Below, piece after piece: positions 29,685 through 38,426 of a stretch of DNA of 48,698 bases. The notes beneath the pieces were generated by a model. It had not been told where the DNA came from. It ran no database searches and was given only the letters and a program-made list of their open reading frames with translations. A program made the translations under genes and the position numbers. The stretch is taken from contig JANJWP010000012.1 of the NCBI GenBank assembly GCA_024709505.1, forward strand, positions 1-48,698. Direction: 5' to 3'. Position 1 is the first letter of the stretch; every line of letters starts with the position of its first letter. This stretch comes from Candidatus Altimarinota bacterium (GTDB taxonomy: Bacteria; Patescibacteriota; Gracilibacteria; BD1-5; UBA2023).

Positions 29685-30323
29685 CTACTGAAAATCAAAC
29701 ACGTCCACCACTTTTCCGTTTATGGAAAAATGATCGTCCGAAGAAAGCACCAACGGAGAATGCGAAACGTCGTTCGATTCCGGCACGAGATACAACGAAT
29801 CTCCGGCCACTTTTACCTTCTTCAGCGTTGCCGCGCCATCGACGACGCAAAGGTATGCGGCATTCGGATCGTCAACCGTTTGGTATGACGAATCAATGAG
29901 CGCGACGCTTCCGTCCGCCAACGGTTTGCCGCGGACGAGAAAACGGTTCATGCTCGTTCCGTGCACGCGGACGCAGAAATATTTTTTCTCATCGCCCTTT
30001 ACGAGGGCTTTGGAAACCATGACGGAGCCCATTTCGGTTTCGTCGGCGTATGCGAGCGGCCTACCGGCATTAGCAAACCCCAGAATGGGAATCGGTATCG
30101 CGAGCTGGGATGCCGTAATGCGTTCGCCCAAACGAATGGAGCGGTATCCCCTCCCCTTCGAGATGTATCCCTTGCGATCGAGGTATTCTAAAAACTGCAC
30201 GACGGAGTGCTTGCTTTTAACTCAAAGCTCCATTTGAATTTCTTCGAGCGTGGGAGAAATTCCGTTTTCCCGTATGTATCTGGTAACGATATCGAGAACC
30301 CTTTGCTGCTTTTCGGTAAGCAT
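29685..30323 (-). CDS. lexA: LexA repressor (SOS regulator, S24 peptidase)
   Basis: A protein of 212 residues from ATG 30323 to TAG 29685. The N-terminal winged helix shows MLTEKQQRVLDIVTRYIREN, SPTLEEIQMELG and VVQFLEYLDRKGYI; the Gly at residue 34 in the helix-turn-helix is a TGA (30222-30224), so a standard-code reading would begin only after the DNA-binding helix. The autocleavage site is Ala86-Gly87 (FANAGRP), the catalytic Ser is Ser124 (GTSMN) and the Lys is about 168 (ATLKKVKV). It binds SOS operators and is cleaved with RecA after DNA damage. A near-palindrome 27 bp upstream of the ATG is a candidate self-operator. Confidence 0.93.
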
Positions 30324-30349
30324 GGAAAAGGAGTTATGGGTAATTCATT

Positions 30350-30366
30350 TATGTACGAAGTATATA
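30350..30366 (-). promoter_or_regulatory. Candidate LexA operator over the lexA promoter
   Basis: TATGTAC-GAA-GTATATA (6 of 7 symmetric positions). On the minus strand it overlaps a TATACT -10-like element whose -35-like TTGATT lies 15 bp further upstream, so a bound repressor would block lexA transcription. Other LexA boxes of this lineage are unknown to me. Confidence 0.45.
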
Positions 30367-30404
30367 TCTAAAACATGGAAATCAAATATTTTTTTCGAAA
30401 ATCC

Positions 30405-30431
30405 TTGCTTTTCCGGAGGTTTGGATATTAT
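30405..30431 (+). promoter_or_regulatory. Candidate promoter for the 49-residue protein
   Basis: TTGCTT (30405-30410), a 15-bp spacer and TATTAT (30426-30431). It gives a leader of about 86 nt, long for this window, containing a small hairpin GTCCC-CAAAA-GGGAC before the Shine-Dalgarno sequence. Confidence 0.45.
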
Positions 30432-30523
30432 CGCGGCCCATCGGAATACGGTTCGATGGAACAAAAAATGTGTACGTCCCCAAAAGGGACCCTTCCAAAA
30501 CAAATCCTTTTCAGGAGTCTTTG

Positions 30524-30673
30524 ATGGCTAGAAAAATTGCCGCTGCATGGAATGCGCTCGCCTCCCGTCGTCAGCAACAACGTTTTGCCGCTCAGCGCGC
30601 CCGCATGCGCGCCGAATCGAACGAACTGTCGGACCGCATGGTCGGTCTCTCCGGTTACGTCCACGTTCCGTAA
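30524..30673 (+). CDS. Small basic protein (49 residues), well expressed by signals
   Basis: A 49-residue protein beginning MARKIAAAWNALASRRQQQR. It is rich in Arg, Ala and Gln, with a likely single amphipathic helix and a short hydrophobic tail (LSGYVHVP). The start is set by AGGAG (30513-30517) six bases before the ATG. It has a candidate promoter, a structured leader and a very strong terminator directly after, which together point to an abundant product. I do not recognise a family. Binding of RNA or nucleoid is a guess from charge only. Confidence 0.72.
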   Translation: MARKIAAAWNALASRRQQQRFAAQRARMRAESNELSDRMVGLSGYVHVP

Positions 30674-30694
30674 CGTCCTCCGGGACGCGGAAAA

Positions 30695-30720
30695 AACCCC
30701 CTTTCTTTGGAAAGGGGGTT
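30695..30720. terminator. Bidirectional intrinsic terminator
   Basis: AACCCCCTTTC (30695-30705) pairs perfectly with GAAAGGGGGTT (30710-30720) around TTTG. A T run follows on the plus strand, and the A run before it (30691-30696) gives a T run on the minus strand. It can end both the small-protein transcript and the mltG transcript. Confidence 0.92.
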
Positions 30721-30770
30721 TTCATTTGAATCGTTTTGAGTCGGACGCCCCGCCCAATCCCGAAGGACCC

Positions 30771-31835
30771 TTATCGGAGATGGAGGCTCTTGTTGCGTTC
30801 GTGTCCGGCCGAATCGGCGGCGAAATGGATGTTTCCCTTAGGATCGTGCAAATAATAGCAGGCGCTTCCCTTCTCCGGGTTTCTCGAAGCGAGAAAACTG
30901 TCCACGGTCGGATTGGCGATGGGGGTCGGAGGAAGCCCCCCCTTCTTTCGGGTGTTGTATTCGGTTTCTTCGTAGAGGTGTTCCACGATGAACGACGGCG
31001 TACACTCTTTGCTCGTTATCGCGTAAGGATAACAGACCGTCGCGTCAGCGCCGATAATCTTTCCGGTATCGGCACATTCCCCTTCCAGACGACTCCAAAG
31101 GACTCCCGCGACCTTCGCCTTGTTCGCGACGACGCGTTCTTCCTTTTCGACGATTGACGCCATGATGAGCGTTTCGTAAAAAGCTTCGCCCAAGTCCTTA
31201 TGCTTGGAATACACTTTGCTTTCGAAATTGGAGAGCGCCCTCGAAAGCGTGGCCGATACCGACGAACCCGGACGTATGCGGTACGTATCGGGATAGAGGA
31301 ACCCTTCGAGGTTCGAGCGCCCCTGTAAAAAGGCGAAGTCGGCTTGAAGCTTGGCGAGAAGCTCTTTGGATGGCGAAGAAACTTCTCCTTTTTCAATGAT
31401 TCCCATTTCCGAAAGGTAGGCGTCGATGTCATAGACCGTCCACCCCGGAAGAAAGGTGATCGTCACGTCGTTGGTATCGGGGTTCGGAAGCACTTTTTCA
31501 TATACGTCCTTCAGGGAATACCCCGAATCCTTCGGAATCTTATAGGTTCCAACCTGGAGCTTCACTTCGGGGGCGAAATAGCGAAAATAGAGCTTCGCTC
31601 TCCATCCGGTTTCGAGCTTGAGTTTTTTTGGAAGCGACGCCACGGTTTCCCCTTTGGTAATCGAAAAGGTTCCGGATTGAACCGGAAGGTCGGCGTAAGA
31701 GGCGACGTAACCGCGAACGAAGAACCCCGACGCGACCGCGAAGGTCATGAGGAACGCGAAAAAGCGCAACGCCCCGGAGGATTTTTTCCGGGGCGGTTCA
31801 AGGCCGTTCAGTTTGATCCTTCGGTATCCTTCCAT
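30771..31835 (-). CDS. mltG: Endolytic murein transglycosylase MltG
   Basis: A protein of 354 residues. One N-terminal membrane anchor (about 22-45, FFAFLMTFAVASGFFVRGYV) is followed by a LysM-like region and the YceG catalytic domain: NLEGFLYPDTYRI, IMASIVEKEER (catalytic Glu), GLPPTPIANP and the terminal CYYLHDPKGNIHFA. MltG cuts nascent peptidoglycan at the outer face of the membrane and sets glycan length. It contains no TGA codon. It is the last gene of a three-gene minus-strand unit, starting 6 bp after its upstream neighbour. Confidence 0.95.
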   Translation of the reverse strand: MEGYRRIKLNGLEPPRKKSSGALRFFAFLMTFAVASGFFVRGYVASYADLPVQSGTFSITKGETVASLPKKLKLETGWRAKLYFRYFAPEVKLQVGTYKIPKDSGYSLKDVYEKVLPNPDTNDVTITFLPGWTVYDIDAYLSEMGIIEKGEVSSPSKELLAKLQADFAFLQGRSNLEGFLYPDTYRIRPGSSVSATLSRALSNFESKVYSKHKDLGEAFYETLIMASIVEKEERVVANKAKVAGVLWSRLEGECADTGKIIGADATVCYPYAITSKECTPSFIVEHLYEETEYNTRKKGGLPPTPIANPTVDSFLASRNPEKGSACYYLHDPKGNIHFAADSAGHERNKSLHLR

Positions 31836-31841
31836 AACGTG

Positions 31842-32288
31842 CTATCGATTGGTAACGGTTGAGCTGCCCGAACTCGAAACGGTTCCGGAAGCCGAAGATC
31901 CCGAGGCGGTTCCGGAAGCCCCCGAGAGGCTCGTGAGTTCGGAAACGTTATTTTTTACTTCCTGGATGGCTCAAGCAGCCTTTTGTACCGAATCGACGAC
32001 CTTTTTCGTCTGTTCGACCTTGGTTTCGATGGTGGCTTTGGTTTGTTCCACGGCTTCCCTGGCGGAATCGACCTTTTCCTGCAGTCCGCCGAGATATCCA
32101 CCCGCGCCTCCGTCAACGACGATTTCCACATCCTCCATTCCGCCATCCCGAAGCTCCCGTAAAACGAGATTCAACTGTTTGATGCCGAGAATTTCGCCGA
32201 TCTCATCGGCTTTCGCCGGAAAAAAGAAGATGGCGATGACGTAGATCGTGACGACCGCCACAAAACTCCAAAGAATGCGTGCTACCAT
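31842..32288 (-). CDS. Membrane-anchored coiled-coil protein, mltG-linked
   Basis: A protein of 148 residues ending in TAG, with one TGA-coded Gly at 31971. It has an N-terminal hydrophobic anchor (ILWSFVAVVTIYVIAIFFFP, about 5-24), a coiled coil with regular Gln/Lys/Val heptads (about 70-115, EKVDSAREAVEQTKATIETK) and a Gly/Ser/Thr-rich tail. I do not recognise a family. It lies 7 bp downstream of the zinc-ribbon gene and 6 bp upstream of mltG, so it is probably co-translated and may act with MltG at the envelope (inference). Confidence 0.72.
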
Positions 32289-32295
32289 GGTTCGC

Positions 32296-32646
32296 TTATT
32301 CGAAAAGATCTTTTACGGAAGCGGATTTCTTGAGCGATTCGCGAATCGCGAGAATGTCTTCGTCACGTATTCCCGATTCCGATCCGCCCGCCGCGAAAGA
32401 ATTCTTGAGGTTCTCGAAAAAGGCGTGCGCCTCCCGGTTGGCAGGTCCGCCCGGAGGAAGGACGTTCACTTCGGCCTTGACGACTCCCGCAGTCTTGCAG
32501 TGGGGGCAGGTGATTTCGAGATTGAGCGCGTTTCCGGCGGTTCCGAGCACGTGGATGTCCTTGTCGGTGGCGCGGGAGCCGCAATTCCGGCAGGAAAATC
32601 CGGAAAGGGTTGCGTCAACGATGCTCTTGAGGATGAGGTAGTTCAT
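32296..32646 (-). CDS. Small zinc-ribbon protein, mltG operon
   Basis: A protein of 116 residues. Two Cys pairs, CRNC (about 19-22) and CPHC (about 47-50), with conserved hydrophobic spacing, form a likely zinc ribbon. The rest is helical and charged (DEDILAIRESLKKSA). It has no signal peptide or TGA codon. It is the first gene of the unit 32646 to 30771. I do not recognise a specific family; it may be a nucleic-acid or protein-binding adaptor. Confidence 0.7.
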   Translation of the reverse strand: MNYLILKSIVDATLSGFSCRNCGSRATDKDIHVLGTAGNALNLEITCPHCKTAGVVKAEVNVLPPGGPANREAHAFFENLKNSFAAGGSESGIRDEDILAIRESLKKSASVKDLFE

Positions 32647-32717
32647 GTCTGTCCGGGAAATCGGTTACGTCCTTTTTCCCATCTTACTCAAAAATCCGGT
32701 TTTAGGCAAATGGCGGA

Positions 32718-34427
32718 CTATTGCCGGAGTTCGAAAAGCGCTCCCCTTCCGTACATCGAAGACTTGTCGGGAGAAAGAATGGCCGGAAAGAAAATGTCGC
32801 ATCGTCGGGCCTCCGCAAGAAAATCGACCTCATAAGCACAGGGACAGGAATCGCACGAAGCCTTGCCGAAAATCGCGCCCTTCGGGGCGGCAAAGGAATA
32901 CTGGCAGGCTCCGCCAACGCCGGAGAGCGAAAGGTTTGCGCCCGAGAGGATTCACGAAACGTCGTCGGAAGACGAAAATTCAACCACCGAAGGGCATCCG
33001 AAAGCGGATTTCGGCCCTTTTACGAAGGGACAGGAATCGGCGGAATTCAAAATGCCATCGCCATCCAAATCGGGATTTTCCGTAACCGAAACCACGATCT
33101 TGGCGATCGCTCTCGATCATTCGGAATCGGTGACCATGAGCGTTACGGGATGCGTCTTCGCCGAGAGATAGGAATGTCTGGGATCGGAAAGTCCGGAAAA
33201 CGTCCCATCCCCCAAATCCCAACGGAAAGAATACGGGGGCGTTCCTCCGGAGGGAAAGCTCGAAAACGTTACCGGCATGGCCGAAGGAACCGAAAGCGGA
33301 TTCGCCCGAACCGAAAGCGAAAGCGGGATTTTCGTTCCCGGTCAGAACGGCACTTCGGCATAAGAAGACGCCGAACGGCCCGAGGAATCGGTCACCCTCA
33401 GCTTCGCGATCCATCTTCCTGCGGGGAGGTTTTTTTTCACAAGGCAACGGCCTTCATCGCGGAGAATCGTTCCGGTTCCGTCGGCAGGAACAAACTCCCA
33501 AACGTAATTTCCACCCGGAACGGCGGGCATGCCGAAGAAATTATATTCGGTCGCGTTCGGATCGTCCATCCTGGAATCCCTCCCGGAATCCGAACAGGAT
33601 TCCGCGGCATTCTGAATCCGAATCTCGGAGGCGACGGAATCGGATGACGCCATCGATGACGGGGATGCGGTCTCGGAGGAAGGGGCAGAAAAATCGGACG
33701 TGGCCGAAAGCGCCGATTTCGCGTCGCACAGATTGAGCGAATAGGTGACGGCGGCCATCTTTACGAACTCGCGCTTGGTCACGTATTCGTCGGGGCGGAG
33801 CGTCTTATCCGAACCGAGCGAGAGAATTCCGGCCTCGATCCCCTTTTGGGCATAGCCGTACCAATACCCGGAAACATCGGCGATTTCGTATTTTTTTTGA
33901 AAATTCTCCGAATTGGCCGCATCGTCCCAAAGTCCGGCCTGACGAAGAAGCATGGCCGCGGCTTCGATGCGGCTCGTGCGGTTTTTCGCGCAAAACGGCA
34001 CTCCCTCCCACGATTTTCCATCCTGGCAGGCATACGAGGAATTCCCGGGAATCGAATACCCGAAAACGATCCCCCTCTCCTTCGCATGGGAAACGCAGTA
34101 GAAATAAGGACTCTTCTTTTCAAAATCGAGAAACGGGATTTCCCGGTACTTCAAAACGTCCTCGACCGTGGGAATCAAACACTTCTTGCAACCGACTCCC
34201 ACGGCAATCGAGACGAATTCATCGCGATCCATCAGGGCTTCCGGATGGAATTTTCCGTCCGAAGGAACGTCGATGACGCCCCGTTCATAGAGGCGTTTCA
34301 AATCGGGGTAGATCGAATCGGAAGATGAAACGTCGGAAAACGGAAAATCCGTAGCCGAAGCAGGTGAGACGATTCCCCAAAAAGTCGCGGTAAGGAAAAT
34401 GCTCGTAAAAATGCGAAAAGGGCGCAT
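32718..34427 (-). CDS. Exported SLH-domain surface protein with PKD domain and TSP3-like calcium repeat
   Basis: A protein of 569 residues ending in TAG, with TGA-coded Gly at residues 362, 437 and 492; a standard-code reading would lose the C-terminal third. A signal peptide (1-26, ending SPASATD) is followed by three SLH-like repeats (about 28-76, 97-165, 183-232; for example FSDVSSSDSIYPDLKRLYER), which anchor proteins to the cell wall. A Ser/Ala-rich linker (about 233-270) precedes PKD-like sequence (FRWDLGDGTFSG, then PVTLMVTDSEG), a calcium motif DLDGDGILNSADSCP (about 453-467) and a Cys-containing C-terminal domain. It is probably a wall-bound adhesive or structural protein. It is separated from rimO by 93 bp. 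Confidence 0.85.
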
Positions 34428-34520
34428 CGGACGGAACTTCGGTTTAGAAAAAGGTTTCTTTGCGGGGAAGTATACCCGATGTCCCCGCGAAATTCAAACG
34501 GAGTACGGATTCCGGGGGCG

Positions 34521-35927
34521 TTATTTCGCCCGGTAGCGAACGAACGAGCCGACGCCCACTTCGTTCGAATCGGCGGAAAGCACGCGCGAAAAGGGAATTT
34601 CTTCGTATTCGTCGATTTCGGGAGCCCGGATTTCGCGCCTGACGATGACGGTCTTATCAAGCACGTCCATGACGTAGCCCGAGAATTCCTTTCCACGATC
34701 GGCCCGATCAAGTTCGTCGTAAACGCCCGCCGCGACCCTTCAAAGCTCGTCCACCCGATTCCTCGCGACTTCTTCGTCAACCTTGCCGGACAGCTTCGAA
34801 GACGACGAAAGGGGTTCGTCGTGATATTGGAAAAGTCCCACGCTTTCGAACCGGTTGGATTGGACGAATCCAACCAAATCAGCAAACTCGGACTCCCCTT
34901 CTCCCGGAAAACCGACGATGAAACTCGTGCGGATAAACGCGCCCGGAAACTTGGATCGGATAGCCGAAAGCATCGAATCGATGTGTTTGCGATCGTAAAA
35001 CCGACCCATTTTTTTTAAAATGTCCGGATGCGAATGCTGGAAAGGGATATCGAAATACGGCAAGAATTTGGAGAATTTCGAAAGTTCGTCCAAGTGCGAA
35101 AGCGTCAACACGTCGGGATAAAGGTAAAAGACGCGGAAGCGGAAATCGCCGGGGAGGGAGTCGATTTTTCGCAAAAGTTCCATGAGCAATGGTTCGCCCC
35201 CGGAAAGATCGGTTCCGTAGCGCGTGGTGTCCTGCGAGATGATTTCGATTTCGCGGATTCAGGAAGCCGCCATGGTCTCCACCTCCTTCAGCACGTCTTC
35301 AATTGGACGGGATTTCTGCTTTCCCCGGATTTTCGGAATGATGCAGAACGTACAGGAATTGTCGCATCCCTCGGCGATTTTCAGGTATTCGTAGCGGAAC
35401 GGGGCGTGCATGTACGCCCGAACTTCGTCGCCCTTCCATACGAACGCCGATTTTCCGGCCGAGGCCGAAGAAGCGACCTTGTCGAGGTATTCGGAAAGCT
35501 TTCCTTCTTTCGCTTGTGCGAGGGCATTTTTCAGTTTGGCAACCCCTGGTTTTCCCAAAAGCGGCGAATCGCCGAAAAGCATTTTCTCGATGTTTCCATA
35601 ATCGACGAACGAGAGTATGGCATGGAGATTTTTGAGCGAAGAAAGGAAGGCGTCGTCCTTTACGGAAACGTAACACCCCATGAGGACGACCTTTTTTCCC
35701 ATTTCGTCATAATGACGGAGGGTGGCTTCCGATTCTTCGCGGGCCGACGAAAGGAATCCGCACGTGTTCACGAGGACGTATTCGGCCTTGGAGTCTTCTG
35801 GATCATCGAAATATTCCATCGGAATCCGGTCGGAAAATTTCAAGATTTCGCCAATGGCGAATTCGAGATCGACCAAATTTTTAGAACAGCCAAGATTGAC
35901 CGAAGAAAAGCGGAAGGAAGCGGACAT
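34521..35927 (-). CDS. rimO: Ribosomal protein S12 methylthiotransferase RimO
   Basis: A protein of 468 residues from ATG 35927, with TGA-coded Gly at 35259 and 34740. The N-terminal UPF0004 domain has SVNLGCSKNLVDLE, NTCGF and MGCY, the three Cys ligands of the auxiliary iron-sulfur cluster. The radical SAM core has EGCDNSCTFCIIPKIRG and GIREIEIISQDTTRYGTDL (QDTT-YG-D is typical of RimO as opposed to MiaB). A C-terminal TRAM-like domain ends VGSFVRYRAK. It methylthiolates an aspartate in ribosomal protein S12. No Shine-Dalgarno sequence is visible. Confidence 0.95.
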
Positions 35928-35983
35928 GGAAGAAAAACGTAAGAACGGGCCGGAGTATAGCGTTTTCACGCGTTTCGGCAATG

Positions 35984-36010
35984 AAAAACCCCGCGTCGAA
36001 GCGGGGTTTC
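35984..36010 (-). terminator. Intrinsic terminator of cheV
   Basis: On the minus strand GAAACCCCGC (36010-36001), a 6-nt loop and GCGGGGTTTTTC. It begins 27 nt after the TGA at 36037-36039, which matters for how that TGA is read. Confidence 0.88.
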
Positions 36011-36036
36011 AAGAACGCCTCCTCCTTTCGAAGGCG

Positions 36037-37005
36037 TCAACGCAAAAGCGCGTGGAGGTTTATTTTATCGATCAAGTCCTGAGGGTTTCCCTTATCGGCC
36101 GCGTCATTGGCACCGAGTTCCGCGACGATTTTCCGACGGTTGTCGTCAAGCATTCCGCTGTAAACAAGAATCGGAAGTCCTTGGAACGAGGGGTCAGAAC
36201 GAATCTTACGAATCAGTCCTTCGCCCCCCATTCCGAAGTTCATCTCCAGATCGGTGACCACCAATCCGGCGTTTTCGGCGCCGATGCTCCGCAGGTGCCC
36301 CCAAAGATCTTCCGGGGTCGAGAAAACCTGCGCGTCATGGATTGCGGCCTGTTGGAAGATTCTTGCCGCCTGTTTTCTTGCGGTATTGGAGTCGTCCACC
36401 AAAAGGATTTTCCGGAATTTTTTCGAAGCGATCGACTGGACCGTCGCAAGACGGTTTTCGAAATGCTCGGGATTGAGATCGGAAACCAGTTGGTCAAGAT
36501 CGACGATGTCAACGAGCGCCCCCTTTTGAGGACCCGAAAGGATTTCAGCCGCCCGCTCGGACCGTCCGCCCGAATAGAGCGGATTGGAACGGAGGTCGTG
36601 CATTTTCCAATCCCCGGGTTTTACGGTGAAAGGATCGGGGGACGATTTCGCCAGGAACGCCATGGAATGACTTCCGGCCATCACTACGACGTAGAGGTCG
36701 TATTCATCGTGCGGAACTCCGTACATCCAGGCCCGGAGATCAACTGCGGCAACCAGGTTCCCCCGGTGGGAAAAGGTTCCGTGGACGACGCCGCTGGAAC
36801 CCGCCCTTCCCACTGAAACCATGGAATCGCGGATGGATTGGGCATACCGGCAGATTTCTTCGGTACGCAAAACGTTAATGGCCAGGAACTTGGTCCGACC
36901 CGCGTCATCGAGGACGCGGAAACAGAGAAGCTCCATATTGGCGCCGTCGGTTACGGTTTGGTCGCCCGCGCCATCGTCGTAGCGCGCAAGGACACTTTGG
37001 GTCAT
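36037..37005 (-). CDS. cheV: CheV-like chemotaxis protein (CheW domain plus receiver domain)
   Basis: A protein of 322 residues if the TGA at 36037 ends it. The N-terminal CheW-like domain (about 10-165) couples receptors to kinase. The C-terminal receiver has KILLVDDSNTARKQ (acidic pair), VVTDLEMN (phospho-acceptor Asp), LPILVYSG and AADKG (Lys). A Shine-Dalgarno AAGGAGGG (37019-37012) six bases before the ATG sets the start. If TGA is Gly here as elsewhere, the frame runs 52 more codons, through a strong terminator and into rimO, to TAA at 35881. With no internal TGA and a strong Shine-Dalgarno sequence, it looks like a gene taken from a standard-code bacterium. Confidence 0.85.
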   Translation of the reverse strand: MTQSVLARYDDGAGDQTVTDGANMELLCFRVLDDAGRTKFLAINVLRTEEICRYAQSIRDSMVSVGRAGSSGVVHGTFSHRGNLVAAVDLRAWMYGVPHDEYDLYVVVMAGSHSMAFLAKSSPDPFTVKPGDWKMHDLRSNPLYSGGRSERAAEILSGPQKGALVDIVDLDQLVSDLNPEHFENRLATVQSIASKKFRKILLVDDSNTARKQAARIFQQAAIHDAQVFSTPEDLWGHLRSIGAENAGLVVTDLEMNFGMGGEGLIRKIRSDPSFQGLPILVYSGMLDDNRRKIVAELGANDAADKGNPQDLIDKINLHALLR

Positions 37006-37138
37006 GGGATTCCCTCCTTCTGAAAACGAAACTGTGAATGAACGGCTCGTGCCAAAGCACTCTACCGAAAAGCGGCTTTTTACAAGTCGGTTTCCGGACT
37101 CGTCCTTCTCCGCGCAAAATCGAAGGCACCTTGACGTC

Positions 37139-37166
37139 TTGCATCCTCGGTCCATCGGAATATACT
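37139..37166 (+). promoter_or_regulatory. Promoter for the HxlR-type regulator
   Basis: TTGCAT (37139-37144), a 16-bp spacer and TATACT (37161-37166). The predicted start near 37173 gives a 16-nt leader with no Shine-Dalgarno sequence. Confidence 0.55.
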
Positions 37167-37188
37167 CCGGACGAAACTTCAAACCGCC

Positions 37189-37485
37189 ATGGCCGAAAAG
37201 TGCAAAGTCGCCGAGCTGATCGAATTCATCTCGCGAAAATGGACGCTCCTCATACTCCATGCCGTACATACCGGCTCGGACACTTTTTCGTCCATCGGGA
37301 AAAACGTTCCCGGAATCAATTCGCGAATGCTTTCGGAACGGCTCGGCGACATGCAGGAATACGGGATCATCGATCGGAAGATCATATCGGAAAAGCCCGT
37401 GAAAATCCGCTACGGACTCACGAAGAAAGGGCGGGAACTGGCAGCGGAAATGGATCGGCTGAACGCCCTGGCCCGCTCCTGGTAA
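37189..37485 (+). CDS. HxlR-family winged-helix transcriptional regulator
   Basis: A protein of 98 residues. It has the HxlR layout: an N-terminal Cys5 near KVAELIEFISRKWTLLILHAV, then FSSIGKNVPGINSRMLSERLGDMQEYGIIDRK and the wing KPVKIRYGLTKKGRELA. The single N-terminal Cys is where redox or electrophile-sensing members of the family respond. It faces the flavin genes apbE and the FMN lipoprotein convergently and is divergent from cheV, so a redox link is possible but unproven. It contains no TGA codon. Confidence 0.88.
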   Translation: MAEKCKVAELIEFISRKWTLLILHAVHTGSDTFSSIGKNVPGINSRMLSERLGDMQEYGIIDRKIISEKPVKIRYGLTKKGRELAAEMDRLNALARSW

Positions 37486-37494
37486 ACCCTCGAC

Positions 37495-38409
37495 CTAGCC
37501 GGAACGGAGCCTCCATTTTTGGGCGAATCCCGGAGTCGAGAGGATTTTTCGCCCTTCGGAAACGAAAAGCGCGTCAACGGAGGCTGATTCGGCGATGCGG
37601 ATTCATTTTTGAATTCCCGCGGCGAAAAGCGCGGTCGCAAAAGCGTCGGAAACCGCGCCTTCTGGATGTACGACCGTTACCGACGCGCACGATTCGCCCG
37701 CCGGAACGGCCGACGGAAAAACGATATGGCGGAATTCCCCTTCCGGGGTTTTCCATTTTCGAAGGTAATTTCCCGAGGTCGAGACCGAAACGCCGGAAAC
37801 GTCGAGCGTCGCGAAAACTCCGCCCTCATCGAAGGGCGACATGAGCCCAATCCGATGAAACGGTCCGTCAGCGCCCCCTCAAAGCACGGCAATGTCGCCT
37901 CAAAAATTCAATATCGCGTCCGAAAATCCGGCCTCACGGAATTTTTTCGCGCACGAATCCGCGAGAAACCCCTTCCCTACGGCTCAAAAATCAAGATGCA
38001 TCCCCTCTTGGAGGAGAACGAGGTTTTTTTGGATTTCCACCCGCTCAAAGTCCGTTCGAAGGGGTTCGCCCGAACGTCGATGTTCGAATTTTCCCCGTTC
38101 GAAATCGTGGACGTATCCAAAACGCGAAACGTCAAGGAGCGGGTTGAAATATCCTTCAGATTCCCGATATGCCCGAAAACAGAGGGAGAGGAGTGTGCGG
38201 AATCGATCGGAAACCTCAAACGCTTTGGTCCGATTCAGGATCGAAAGCGCGGAATCGGGAACGAATCGGGAGAATTCCGCCTCGAAATCGGAGATGTCTT
38301 TTCGGATTTCGCCGATGAAAGAATCCAGGCCGGAATCGTCATGGCGAAAAACCGAGATGACGAAAAGGGATCAGAGCGCACGGAAAGCGTAGTCGAATTT
38401 TTCCCTCAT
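37495..38409 (-). CDS. apbE: FAD:protein FMN transferase (ApbE)
   Basis: A protein of 304 residues from ATG 38409 to TAG, with five TGA-coded glycines (residues 13, 142, 170, 177, 269); under the standard code only fragments remain. Signatures are FRALGSLFVISVF, the SEGYFNPLLDVSRFGY region, LDFGAVGKGFLADS (with Gly142 = TGA), LNFGGDIAVLGGGADGP (two TGA glycines), VSTSGNYLRKW and the Mg-binding VSDAFATAL (Asp255, Thr259). It covalently attaches FMN from FAD to Thr/Ser of exported proteins. No clear signal peptide is seen, so its side of the membrane is unclear. It lies 17 bp after the lipoprotein gene that is its likely substrate. Confidence 0.92.
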
Positions 38410-38426
38410 CCGAAAAGGACTTTCCG

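Noticed and set aside
28486-30323. The recombinase/LexA region as a prophage integration module
   Set aside because: LexA has the full SOS-repressor layout and the recombinase resembles XerC/D; no phage structural or excision genes and no attachment-site repeats are seen nearby.
34428-34520. GCGGGG/CCCCGC hairpin between rimO and the SLH gene as a terminator
   Set aside because: It can form a stem, but no T run follows on the minus strand.
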